64,000 bases of DNA from Phallus indusiatus (Eukaryota > Basidiomycota > Agaricomycetes > Phallales > Phallaceae), in the NCBI GenBank assembly GCA_027605045.1, contig JAQFWX010000014.1, positions 989,391 to 1,053,390 on the forward strand, given 5' to 3'. Position numbers and translations under genes: made by a program. Positions 1 to 10,782 of this stretch are shown in pieces; position 1 is the stretch's first letter; every line of letters starts with the position of its first letter. Below the pieces are notes generated by a model that was given only the letters and a program-made list of their open reading frames with translations, did no database searches and was not told where the DNA came from.

Positions 1-1665
1 GGTGAGTCGCTTTCCCGGATGTACAGTGTTTATTTGACCATAAGAGATATTAGCGACGTCTACGAGTTCAGCGTTGTCAGCGCTCTCGGTGAGTTCTATC
101 CGAAAACTGGTAATTATTTCAATGATGAAGATGATACCGCAGCATTCGTTGTTTATGCTACAATGCTAAACATACCACGAGAAGCGGAGTATATTTGGTT
201 ATCACCCAAACCGCTCAGTCTCGCAACTTTATTTTATGCTCTTACGAGATATGGAACATTAATGGGTCAAATACTTCAATTTTGGTTGTCGTGTATTCCA
301 GTAAGGCAAAAAAATTTGAATACCCACTAACAGACAACATTATATAACCATTCCTTCCTTCCTTGCAGGCGGGAGGGTAAGAAGATATCGTTAGCATATA
401 AATGAAAACTTAAAAAGAGTAGAAGTTTATGCAATGTCCTAACGGACGCAGAATATGCTACTATCATTGTGACAGTTATTGGCACCCAAGGTTAGTGTGA
501 CATGTAGTTCAAGGATATGATTTGACATCTTCCAAATAAGGTATAACAGTCATTCGAGTATATGCATTGTGTCAAGGAAATAAGGTCATACTCTGGGCTT
601 TGATCTTCCTTTCAACGGGATACATTATCGCAAGCATTTGCTGTGAGAATCATTGTGCACTAGTATATTACTATGGTCGTTTAATTTCTAATTGTTTAGC
701 TGATGTAATATTTGGTGGATGTTTCCTGACAAGGTTGGTAATTTGACCTTATTCCGGTTTGACCCTCAAAGTTTTTCCAGTCAGACTACTAGTGGTGGTG
801 AATTACAAGAGAAAGTGTGCTCACGTAATATTATACTAACAATAATTTTTCAGCTACATTTGACATGCTAACCGCTGCCGAAGATATTTTAATCATTGTA
901 ATGGAATCAGTTGTCTTTAGTGTTTGCTTGTGGAATGTTTGGGGTATATACAAGCTGAAGAGCGAAACTGGCATTCGAAACAGAAATGACCTTGTTTCTA
1001 TAATACGTAGACAAGGTAGGTTCCAACCATATCCTTGTTACAGCCTTTTTCGAATGAAATTTGTAGTTCTATCGCAGTTTTGGTAGGTCTGAGCAACGCT
1101 GAAACACGTTTGTTGATTTCTCTTCTCGCCTTCCAAAAGCTTTTCGATTTTTTCTGTCGGCGCTCTTGCGATCGCCAGTCTAGTAAATATGCAAATTCTG
1201 ATCATCTTTTCCGAAATTAATCTTATTCTCTAGATTGGATTAAATAACGTGAGGACTTTTTTTTTGAACAACAAGACCCAGTAGTGCAGCTTCAAATTCA
1301 AATTCACATATACCACATTAGGATGTAGTAACTATTCTAGGCACCTTTCAACAAAAGTACGGTATCCCTTTATTTCAAGGCCATCGTATTTACCTTCGAA
1401 TTATAGTTTAATTGGAATCATGATCGCCAATTTTACCTTAGATCTCCGTCAACAAAATGCGGCATTCATCAACGCTAGAAATATAACATTACCATCTCTT
1501 CACTTTCGAAGCGTGCTGGATTATATGCACCAATCCATTGTGGTGGAGATGAGCGATCATGAAAACGATGCTATGGGGCCGGTCATGGAAGGAGGTGACG
1601 GTGGCCATGATTCCGTGTTAATGGGATTCCCCGAAGTTGAGTTAAGGCACGAAGAGTCGGCTTAG
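1..1665 (+). CDS. DUF6533-family membrane protein, array copy D1 (exon 1 outside window)
   Basis: The window opens at the exon 1/intron 1 boundary (GTGAGT at 2-7), so the start codon is outside. Exons 2 to 10 can be placed by alignment with D2: 54-88, 143-300, 369-376, 426-490, 541-642, 700-733, 781-797, 854-1015 and 1067-1082; the last exon is 1407-1665. Exon 3 carries the family core (IPREAEYIW, then LTRYGTL). Exon 9 holds a hydrophobic segment and the conserved VCLWNVWGIYKLK and TGIRNRNDLVS stretches. The last exon begins LDLRQQN, continues with the DYMHQSIVVEMSDHEN block and ends RHEESA, which is tail class A. Micro-exon E4 is 8 nt; E8 is 17 nt instead of 8, still in frame. I see no frame break in the visible part. 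The closest relative by eye is the inverted copy D11, suggesting the array was once symmetrical or circularly shuffled. Confidence 0.8.
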
Positions 1666-3589
1666 GATATTATATCGCGCTCGCTTTGGCATGCTGTCTC
1701 GACTTCTATTGATAAATCTACATAGAAAGAATGTATTTTTCTACCGTATGTTCCAATCGATCACATTCAAGTTGTTGCGGCTTGCCTGCGTGTTAACAAA
1801 CGTAATAGTAAGCCTAAGGAATAGTGCATTGGCTTACCCAACTAATAAATAAGACGTGTCATCTCAAATTCAAATTTGAGTTACCAGCTGTATTTCCGGC
1901 CTCTGGCAGCCAGTGGTCAGTTGACTGGTCTTCACGTAATGGCACTGGTGAAACTTAAGTTCTCAGTGAATGGGGTCCTGGAGTCAATATAATCAATTAA
2001 AGATTCAGCTCCGAGAGTACACCGGTCTCGTCATCTTATATTTTAAAAAAATAAAACAGACCGCCGAGCGAGACTCGCTGGAGCGTATTTTATTCAAACC
2101 CACGCTTGGGTTAAAGCGTAAGCTTCTGTCTCGGAAAACACTGCGCTAAGACGCATCTGGCAGAGTGAATAGTACGGGGAAAATTTGGATTCAAATGAGG
2201 CATCAAGATGTTCACCACTTGAGTTTTGTCATAGTACAATAGGTCGTATTAAAAGCGTCAAGTCGACCTGTAGTCAATTTGTTGATCTAAAGTTTTCTCA
2301 TCGTTGAGTTTATGTAAACGACATCTGGAAGTGAATATACTCAACGCATGTATTTTTTTTAGCTTGGGTACATAATCATAGTCTCTTCATTGGTTATACA
2401 AAACACAACCTACAAAATGGCAGCTGATGCGGGTATACACTCACAGTCCCCAGATGATACATATGATAGTGGTTATCTCGCTTATTTCTCTTGTGTACAG
2501 AAACGTGGCAATTGCTCGGAAAATTGCGTGGAACGTGTGATGCAGCGATCATGTACAAGATTGGACGCCCGTTGTTTGCTGGTTCTGCTCCCGACAAACA
2601 ATTGCACTTCTGACTCAATTCAGTCGAGAGAATCCTATTTATTTCGTGGCAAAGCTAAAAGGAGATTGTATCTGTGGTGCTTGACCTAACTTGATATGAT
2701 TCCGTCTGACATGGTTGACACGCATGCTTTTTGTCGCCCATCATTGAGTTTTTCTTAGTATCCATAACCTTGATGTTCCATGTCCCGTATAGCAAGTGAA
2801 GGGTTTAAGATATTGAATCGGCGCCCCCGCAAGAACAAAACACGATTTGAGACAATTATTGATTGAAATACATGATGTTTGGGGCATTGCGCGAAGACCG
2901 GACGGGATCGAAGATACAACGGCAATGAGAAAAAGGGAACCATCAAGCATATCAACGGTTTGTCTACAGGAAAATACACTCAAGTAAGACTCGCCCTCAA
3001 ATACATGAATAAACAGCAGCCACTAAACTTACTATTGTCCAGATGCCCAATGCCCATGATCGTTGTAGTTTTTCAGTTGCCGGCTATATGCGTCTCATTC
3101 ACTGTATATATTACACAAAATCACAAGATGCCATCCTACTATCCTTTCTATTAACACTTCTTTCAGACCAAAGGCAATAACATTGCAAGGGAAATCAAAA
3201 ACTATGGCATCGGTTATATTAAAATTGCCTATTGACACACTGACACTAGTGAGTTATTAAAACCATCACTTGCTATAACTCCGTAGAACGACCATTCTAA
3301 GTAGAGCATTTTTTATGATCATTAAATACAGGATCCGAGTCTTATCAGCTTCTCGAATCTCAATTAGTGTTATGACACCCGTTACACTTTTCAATAAGAG
3401 AAAAGCTTGAGTCAGACGCTGACGGGATCAGGAGCCGGCTTGGCCGACCAGGTATTGAAATATTGAATGTCAAAGTTTGTCTCAGCTTTTCATAATGATG
3501 TTTCATGACCAATCGTGTGATTTAAATTGACGAAGACGATTTCTGAATCTCACAGCCCAAAAGTTTGGTTTTGACTGACCTTTCCTTAG
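1666..3589. repeat. D1-D2 intergenic spacer (array spacer sequence)
   Basis: No supportable gene. The part from about 2160 to 3260 is a diverged version of the spacer sequence before D5 (21.1-22.1 kb), D7 (30.2-31.2 kb) and D9 (46.3-46.7 kb). Shared landmarks are a TTGCCTATTGACACACTGAC stretch near 3223 and the segment with CAGACCAAAGGCAATAAC near 3165. The ORFs here (2390-2689, 2879-3154) are not conserved as open frames in the sister spacers, so I treat them as chance. Confidence 0.6.
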
Positions 3590-3596
3590 TATTTAA
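3590..3596 (+). promoter_or_regulatory. TATTTAA core-promoter-like box of D2
   Basis: TATTTAA lies 65 bp before the D2 start codon. The same heptamer occurs 52-105 bp before every plus-strand array gene whose start is visible, followed by a loosely shared A/C-rich then pyrimidine-rich stretch. Role as a TATA-type element is inferred from position and conservation. Confidence 0.5.
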
Positions 3597-3654
3597 CACA
3601 CTGATCCATCTCGTGTTTAACTTAGCGTCTGCACTCTCATCTTCATTTAAAGAA

Positions 3655-5411
3655 ATGAACGACAATGCTACCAATGCTACCAGCAGCGCGACAGTCGCTT
3701 TCATCCAAGAAGCATATATAGAGTGAGTTACCGTCATCCTTTTTGTTCAGTGTTTATTTGACTATAAGATACTAGTTATGTCTTCACGCTTATTTCTATC
3801 AGCACTCTTAGTGGGTTATTGTTATTTCGTATCTGAAAAATTGTGTAACAGTTAGCTAATGAAATTGATACCCCAGCACTTGTTGTTTATACTACGGTGT
3901 TGAATATACCACGTGAAGCGAAGTATATGTGGTTATCAGGCAAACCGTTCAGTCTTCCAACTTTACTTTATGCGTTTACGAGATATGGATTATTAATTAA
4001 CCACATGATAAACGTTTGGTTGATCTTTGTGGTAGTAAGTTGAATCTGTCATTATAATAATAAAAGGTCCAAATAATGTTTAACATTTCTTGCTTTCTGT
4101 AGGAGATGAGGTAACAAGATATCATTATCATAAAAATTTGGAACTCAAGAAAAGCAAAAGCTTCTGCGATGGTTTGGCAAACATAGACAATGCTATAATC
4201 TTTGTAGTGGGCACCAGTATTGAAGGTTAGTGTAATATATATAGTGTAGCTGGCAAACCATTTTTAAGTTAATTAATTAGGCATATTTATTATTCGAGTT
4301 TACGCTTTGTGCCAAGGGAATAGGATCATACTTGGAGCTTTAATTTTGCTTTTAATGGTAAATTCAATTGTAAACCTTTATGGTAAGAATTTTTATTACT
4401 GGAAAGCGCGATACTACATCATACTATGGGGTCCCTCAAATTTTAGGCTATGTAATTTTCAGCGGATGTATTCCGACAATGTCTGTTATACATTCCAGTT
4501 TATGTCATTGACCCTGACTCAAATGATTTTCCAGTCGCGATGGTAAATTCCCGCAAGTGTGCTTACCTTATAATGTATTATTAACGATGGAATGATTTAG
4601 CCGAATACAACTTGATAGTCTCTGTATCAAATATCTCAACCGTTTTATTGGAGTCAATCGTTTTTTGTGTTTGTTTATGGAAGGTTTGGGGTGCTTGGAA
4701 GCTGAAGGGTGAAGCTGGCATTCGAACCAACAATGACCTTGTTTCTGTAATGCACCGACAGAGTAGGTTCCAATTGCACCCTTGATGAAGTTGCTTTACA
4801 ATCAAATTTATAGTTCTATCGCGATTTTGGTACGTTCGAACTTCGAACAACGCTCAAGTTGATTTTTTGTCAACATCTCATCTCCCGTTTCTAAATAAGT
4901 TTTGTGGTTGTTTCCTGCGGCGCTCTTGCGATCGTTGGTCTAGTAAGTATATGCTGATTTTGGATTTTCTTGATAAGATTTAATTTCATCCTACAGATCG
5001 GATTGGATAGCGTGAGTACACTCCTATTAATACCATCTCACTCTCAGGTTGGAACCACATCAGGAGGAAATATCTATCCTGGGTATCTCCCAACAAAGGT
5101 GAGATCTATCTTCTCATTTTAAGGTATCGCATTCATCTCCGGATTATAGTTTATCGGCCATTCTGCTCGCGGATTTTACTTTGGACCTCCGTCAACAAAA
5201 TTCCGCAGTGATTCAAGCTAGGAATGTAACATTACCGAGTCTTCATCTTCAAAGCGTGATGGATTATATGCATCAATCCATTATGGTGGAAATGAGCGAT
5301 CACGAAAACGTCAATAATATGGTACCCGGGGAGGGGATGGAAGGTGACAATGATCCGAACTTGCCAATGGGATCTGCCGACGTAGAAATAAGACGCGAAG
5401 AATCGGCTTAA
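3655..5411 (+). CDS. DUF6533-family multi-pass membrane protein, array copy D2 (reference copy)
   Basis: Fourteen exons: 3655-3722, 3776-3810, 3877-4034, 4103-4110, 4161-4225, 4281-4382, 4447-4480, 4535-4542, 4601-4762, 4814-4829, 4900-4942, 4997-5011, 5064-5098 and 5150-5411, totalling 1011 nt (336 residues). All introns run GT-AG in phase. Exon 1 encodes MNDNATNATSS, with two N-glycosylation sequons. Exons 2-3 form the DUF6533 core: hydrophobic YVFTLISISTL, then VVYTTVLNIPREAKYMW and FTRYGLL, matching the family pattern of a TM segment, an E-x-x-x-W motif and an R-Y-x-x-L/I segment. Exons 5-6 give more hydrophobic stretches with RVYAL. Exon 9 has a TM and a basic KLKGEAGIR loop. Exon 11 is a further hydrophobic exon. 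Exon 14 ends REESA (class A). Family function is unknown; a membrane receptor or transporter-like role is inference only. Confidence 0.85.
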
Positions 5412-5476
5412 GATTATCTGACTCACTTCTAGTGTGTTGGACGGACAACATCCCGTATTTAATAGTCTACGTATAT

Positions 5477-5833
5477 ATTATAAGACGGCGTGCTGCGCTA
5501 ACAGCAAAAGACGTCAGTGAATCGATAAAATCGCGCAAAAGGGGTGACCGAGAAATCTCAAGAAAAGGCCTATGCCTCAAAACCGGAGGATAAAACGATG
5601 ATCTATATGAAAATGAGGAGGGGTTAAATACAGGTAGACTAAGTCAAATAAACGAAGTATAACATAAAGGAAGAAATAAAGAAATGAGAATAAAGGAAGG
5701 AAAGATAAAGGAACAGCATAGGAATATGACGAAAGAAAGGAGTGTCCACGAAGTGGACGCGAACAAAGGATGAGTAAAAATAGACTCCGACGAGCGCTAA
5801 GCAAACACGCGTAGGGAGCTATGCTCCCTCACA
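5477..5833 (-). repeat. candidate solo LTR (minus strand)
   Basis: Read on the minus strand, the segment begins TGTGAGGGAGCATAGCTCCC, with a 7-3-7 hairpin, then carries the palindrome GTCCACGAAGTGGAC and a purine/pyrimidine-biased body like the Gypsy LTRs at 61.1-62.2 kb. ATATA flanks both proposed ends, but that is low complexity and the inner end (TTATAA) is not a canonical CA. It is unlike the rest of the spacer and unrelated in sequence to the two LTR families delimited in this window. Confidence 0.35.
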
Positions 5834-8247
5834 ATATACTCAGTATAAATACATGTTTTTTTTGCTGTGGGTCGAAATGATATCATTGTCGCCTGCATGA
5901 CAGAAAGGTAAGCCTTTGACAAGTGCAATGGCTTATCCAACTGATATTACAACAGTCATTTCCGGAATCCGGCATCTGAGAGAGCTGACTGCTGGGAGGC
6001 CGCCCCGGCACTTACATATGTCCTTTGAGTTGAAAGGCTCGCAGGGTGCGAAATTTGGTACTGAGAGTCTCTATTTAACGAACCTATACTTGAATATTAC
6101 AGCTCAGGAAATAAAATCAACTGTTCGGCCATTAAGGGAAGTTTTTATCGCACGAATCTTTTTATTTCTCAAAAGATTCAAACAGCCGCGCCGCGACGTC
6201 TGAGTTTGAACTGGCAGTTTCGCGGAGTTGTTTTCCTTAACCCCCAAGATGTGCCCCTGCGCAGTGTTCGACATCTAGGACCAGCGCACTGACACTTTGA
6301 GGACGGAGGATAGCTGAGGAACAGTCTAGCCACCGTCACCATCGTGTCCGCTGCTGACAGCGTACGTCTTGATTCTATATCGTCCTTTTTTTAGTGCGCT
6401 GATCGTTCTTTTTGCGTGTTGTGTAGTGCATGTCTGTCCAGCATCAAAAATGGAAAAATGGCGTGCACAAAGGTGTCAGAGAGCTTGTGGAATGATGGGA
6501 AGACACATTTCAAAGGATAGTGGTTGGCAGTATGTACGTGATGGCGGCGTAAGTGCATTTTACTTGAATGCTACTTTCGTGACGATACTTACAATACAAA
6601 CGCCATTCTACATCTCCAGGATCAATACGACGCGGGTGACGCCGACGAAACCCAAGATTAGAAGATGGATTACCCCATTTTACAAGGAGCTCTTCGTGCA
6701 GCACCGTCATCCGCCGTACAGTCGTGTGCAGAACACAAACAAGTGGAAGATGGTAGCTCACATGTTTAAATCAAAGAACGTGTACGCGTTTGAGAGTCAT
6801 GCGAGAATGGGGCCAATAAGGCTCATTAAACAACGCACAATCAACACTAAGGGAGTCTCCGGAACAGAAGGCGAAGGTGGTGGCTGGGTGGGTCGCGACG
6901 GACGAGTTTGGTTTGATGTGTGCAGGTGGAACAATCACCTTTTCTCGACATTATCGGTGACTTGGCATTCGGGGCACCATATGGCATGCTCGATGCTGCC
7001 AAAAATGCTACCCTTGTCACGGTAACCGAGCCGGGTGCACCATCGAAGACGATTCACGTTCCAGTAATACAGAACCTCATTTTGAGGAGATTTCGCTGCC
7101 TCGATACGTGTCCTTTCACTCTTGATTCGGTCTCTATCTACAAATTGCCTTGGTATTCTCAAGCAGACAAAAATTCGGCTGGTATAGCTGAATGTGCACG
7201 ACGGTACTCTCGTTATCATGTTAGTTATTTTGCGCTTTTCACGTCACCCTTTCGTTCGCTCCCTGATGTTTCTCAAACTTGTTGTTGAAGTTCTCTGACC
7301 CCTTGTTTTAGAATAATGCCTCGCCCTCGGGTTCCTCACACCATTATCGTCTACGGTTCTGCCAGCGCCACGCCATTTGGGCGATCTATGAGCTTGTTTT
7401 TCTACCTTTTTATATCTGGGACGACGTTTCCAAAACCCGACAGTATGATCCACAGTCCGACTTGATCCCTCCGTGTCCTTTCCGTTGTCCGACGTCGAGC
7501 TTCTCGTAACAGCCTTCTATTCACTAGGGTCGTTGCGATGGGTGATGTTGGCTGCAAAGGACAGTATTGGACCTGGCGAACTCCAATGGATCTTTAGCGA
7601 AGGCTGTGCCCATAACGTAGACAGGAATCATTTCTTTTTCATGCCACTGTGAATCTTCCCACCAATTCTTTTGAATGGCGTATGAGATAAATATAAATAT
7701 AGAACTTGAACCCTTCTTTCGCGAACAACTAAACAGGTGCCAGAATGATTTGCGATGTCCCTGTTCAGATCCCAAGATCATCGGGGAAAAATAAACACTC
7801 TCAAACATCTTACCTAGACACCCTTCAAGTTGTCTTCTTCGTCCCCAAAATCAACGTCGAACAGGAACTATATGACGCGTAGTACCCGTTTCTCACCACA
7901 GCAGGTGCCGCTTGTATAATTAAAGATTTCAAAAGACATGAATCAACACTATCAATATACCCTAGAGACGATCTCATCATTTTTCCAGCTTCTCAGGAAC
8001 AACCTTTCAAAACTCATGCCTAACCGGATAAACGCTCTTCGCTAGAAGTCGATGGATTGCAAGAAAATCATGAATCGTGTCAACTACTATTGAAAAATTA
8101 CCAAATTGTCGAAGCTGGTATCAGGGCAGGTATTGAATAAGAGCTAAGTGTCCATCACGATGCACCACTCCATACTGACGAAGATGTCCGGTGACTCACA
8201 CAAAGCTACAGCCAGAAATACGCCCCCTGGCTTACTTCTATCGCTGA
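5834..8247. repeat. D2-D3 spacer: array spacer module with captured P450 fragment
   Basis: From about 6190 the sequence follows the same order as the spacers near 15.7-16.5, 38.1-38.9, 50.0-50.3 and 57.1-57.8 kb: a block around TGACACTTTGAGGACGG, an intron-like GGCGTAAGTGCATTT block at about 6547, and a block ending GTACAGTCGTGTG near 6730. It resumes at about 7190 with TGTGCACGACGG and runs to about 7560 (GGGACGACGTTT block). The 7860-8304 part is nearly identical to 26140-26561 before D6. No intact gene is seen outside the P450 remnant. Confidence 0.6.
6725..7215 (+). pseudogene. cytochrome P450 fragment, CYP53-like, decayed
   Basis: Two overlapping frames together follow the middle of a CYP53-type (benzoate 4-monooxygenase-like) P450. 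The first, at about 6725-6950, carries KWKMVAHMFKSKNVYAFESH, matching the helix C region (family pattern RKRKxVSHxFSxKSVxxFE), and ends WFDVCRWNNHLFS. The second continues from about 6940 with FLDIIGDLAFGAPYGMLDAA, the family's DIIGDLAFGAPFGML block, then PVIQNL and KLPWYSQADKNSAGIAECARR. The frame change near 6945 looks like a 2-nt insertion. The N-terminal anchor, the I-helix, ExxR and the heme-cysteine region are absent, so it cannot be a working enzyme. It lies between spacer sequences that are contiguous in sister spacers, so it appears inserted or captured. Confidence 0.65.
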
Positions 8248-8254
8248 TATTTAA
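8248..8254 (+). promoter_or_regulatory. TATTTAA box of D3
   Basis: TATTTAA, 57 bp before the D3 start, in a context (GCTGATATTTAATGT) shared exactly with D6. Confidence 0.45.
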
Positions 8255-8304
8255 TGTATCAATTTGTCTCGCGGCATTTTCATCCCCTCTGAATCATTCC
8301 GGAA

Positions 8305-10061
8305 ATGAACAACAATACCTTCAATGCTACTAATATCGCGCCGGACGCGTTGATAATTCAAGAAGTATATCTAAAGTTGGTCCACCATCCCGGGTGTTCA
8401 GCTTCAGTGTCCAATTGACCATATCATATTAGTTATCTCTACGTGCTTTCTTCTGTCAGTTGTATTAGTGAGTTATCCTCCATCTGAAAAATTGATTCAC
8501 AATCCTAAAGTGATACCTTAGCACTTCTTGTTTATACCACGGTGTTGGATTTGTCACGGGAAGGGAGATATCTGTGGTTATCTCCCAAACCATTCAGTAT
8601 TACGACTCTGCTTTACGCTCTGATGAGATATGGAACATTAATCTTTCAAATTCTTGAGTTTTGGACGAGTTTTTTGTCGGTAAGCTTAACATGTCTAGAT
8701 TTAGACAGTATTAACCGTTGCTTCTCCTGCAGGAGGGGAGGTAAGATATTATCATATAAAAATGGTATTAGGAAATAAAAAAAGGACAAGTGTTTGCAAC
8801 GACCTGTCTAACATTGGCGATGCTATAAACCTGGTAGCAAATGTTAGTGTACAAGGTTAGTCTAATACCTTTAATCTGGAAATGCTGTTAAAACATCTGT
8901 TATTTAGGTATATTGATTCTTAGAGTATATGCATTGTGTGAAGGAAACAGGGCCATAATTGGAGCCCTGATTTTCCTTATAATGGGGAATGCTATTACAA
9001 ACCTTTGTAGTGAGAATCACCACTAATGTGATATTACGTGGTCATTCAACTTTTTCTTTTGCTCAGGCGCTGTAATATTCAATGGATGTTCTTCGTCAAA
9101 GTAGGGATAGATTATAAATTCAGGATTCCAACTTGACCATTGATGTTTTCTAGTCTTAACAGTAAATTGAAGAAATGTGCTCCCATAATAATATACTAAC
9201 TATGTTGTGATTTAGCCAACAGTATACTACTCAACTCTGTTTCAAATATCTTCCTCGTTTTGATCGAATTAATTGTCTCTTCTATTTGCCTATGGAAGGT
9301 TTGGGGTACTTGGAGGTTGAAGGGCAAAACTGGCATTCGAAACAAGAATGACCTTGTTTCTGTAATACTTAGACAAGGTGAGTTTCGACTATATCTTTGA
9401 AACGATCTCTCTGAATATAGACTACAGTTCTATCACAGTTTTTGTAAGCTTTAACAATGTTGAAAAAAAATTTCAATATATCTCACGTCACCCTTTTGAA
9501 TGAGAAAAGCTTTGTTATCTTTTCCTGCGGTGGTTCGACAATCGTTAATCTAGTAAATCTACGCACACTCTGATAATTGTTATTCTGACTGTGCCTCGTA
9601 GATCGACTTGAATGATGTGAGTGCACTCTGTTTCGAACAAAACATGGATCTCGTAGTGTATTTTCGAATTCAAACTCATACCTCATCAGAATGCAGTATC
9701 TAACGTAGTAATTGGCCTCAGCGTTTTCCAACAAAGGTGTGTCAGTCTGCCCCTTTCACTTCAAGGACTTCATTTATTTCCAAATTATAGTTTGGCGGTC
9801 ATTTTAATTGCCCATTTTGTTCTGGATCTTCGTCAACGAAATTCGGCGATAATTCGAACTACAGATGTAACATTACCGACTCTTCAGTTTCGAAACGTGA
9901 TGGATTATATGCACCAATCCATCATGGTGGAAATGAGCGATCACGAAAACGAAAATGCGGTGGTCGACGTCGTGGAAGGTGATAACGGTGATATTTTGCC
10001 AGCGGGATCTCCCGCTGACATTGATGTCGAAGTTGGATGTAATAAACTTGAATCGGTGTAG
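8305..10061 (+). CDS. DUF6533-family membrane protein, array copy D3 (class B)
   Basis: Exon 1 encodes MNNNTFNATNIAPDAL (two sequons) and is spliced at GTTGGT instead of GTGAGT, a feature shared only with D6. The core exon from about 8519 has DLSREGRYLW and LMRYGTL. Micro-exons are E4 8733-8740 and E8 9153-9160. Exon 9 (about 9215-9376) has ICLWKVWGTWRLKGKTGIR. Exon 13 is 12 nt longer than in D2, in frame, as in D6. The last exon starts about 9792 and ends NKLESV, the class B tail, after a longer acidic linker with LPAGSPADID. I see no stop or frame break in the deduced exons. D3 and D6, with their upstream sequences, are the most alike pair in the array. Confidence 0.8.
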
Positions 10062-10473
10062 GATAGTCCGAGGGATCACTTTTGGAATGCTGGACAACCA
10101 ATTTTCTGTCGAAAATTTTGAAATGAATACATTCTTTTGACCATACGTCCTATCCTGAGTATCATTGTGCCTACGGGGCGAAAAACATAATGAGTCATAA
10201 ATGCAATGGTTTACGCAACTGCCATAATCAATTGTGGGTATTATCGACTATTTTATATTCTGAAATTTCCATTCTCAACGGAATGTTCATCTTTTACCTT
10301 TAGCTGAAGAATACAAATTGATGCGGTCATCTGGAAGGTTTAAGGACGCCAAATTTTGCGCGTGTTCATCAATAAGATTCTAACCGACTGATCAGGGAGA
10401 ATGTAGATATCTCATCGTGTACCATTGCCAAATGAATGACCAAAAATTTCTTCAAGGAGTCCGCAAAGACCTT
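10062..10473. repeat. D3 downstream spacer, cut by Copia insertion
   Basis: Begins with the class B downstream sequence (GGATAGTCCGAGGG, then CATTCTTTTGACCATACGTC) also found after D6 and D8, and runs to the ACCTT target site at 10469-10473. No gene seen. Confidence 0.55.
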
Positions 10474-10699
10474 TGTTGAGTTACAGTCACGCCGTGACTA
10501 CGTGACTATAGTTACTGTAAATAGTACCTACGCGCACGCGCCTAATTTCCTCACTCGTGTCATTACACGTAGTGAGGTATGTTCGTTATAGTCTAGTTTC
10601 TCATTATCTCTTTATTAACAATGTACCTAGCTATTATTCTTTAGGTACGCAATCATAATATCACTCGTGTCATTACACGTAGTGAGCTATTATTCTTTA
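10474..10699 (+). repeat. Copia 5' LTR
   Basis: Starts TGTTGAG and ends TTCTTTA, so TG...TA rather than TG...CA. Contains an imperfect hairpin twice (10550-10576 and 10661-10686, CTCACTCGTGT/ACACGTAGTGAG with a 4-nt loop) and the direct repeat AGCTATTATTCTTTA twice, the second copy forming the LTR end. Confidence 0.95.
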
Positions 10700-10712
10700 G
10701 GTTATGGGCCCC
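10700..10712 (+). promoter_or_regulatory. Copia primer-binding site
   Basis: GGTTATGGGCCCC directly follows the 5' LTR. It resembles the Drosophila copia type of site, which pairs with the anticodon region of initiator Met tRNA (half-tRNA priming), not with a 3' acceptor end. Recognised from memory; pairing was not computed. Confidence 0.6.
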
Positions 10713-10782
10713 GCGCTACAGTTATAAACTGTGAAAGCCCGCTTAATAAGAAGAAGCTCAAAACTGACCGAATCAGTAAAGT

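Noticed and set aside
4911..4942. Possible non-canonical TG 3' splice site before GGCGCTCTTGCG in several array genes
   Set aside because: An AG about 18 bases further upstream (AAAAG or AATAG) is present in every copy and gives a longer in-frame hydrophobic exon, so no unusual site is needed.
6369..7025. 218-residue ORF as an intact gene
   Set aside because: Only its 3' half resembles a P450, and the similarity switches frame near 6945. The 5' half lies in spacer repeat sequence that is not open in sister copies.
10550..10686. Repeated hairpins considered as a CRISPR-like array
   Set aside because: Only two copies, both inside an LTR and repeated in the other LTR; no spacer-repeat structure.
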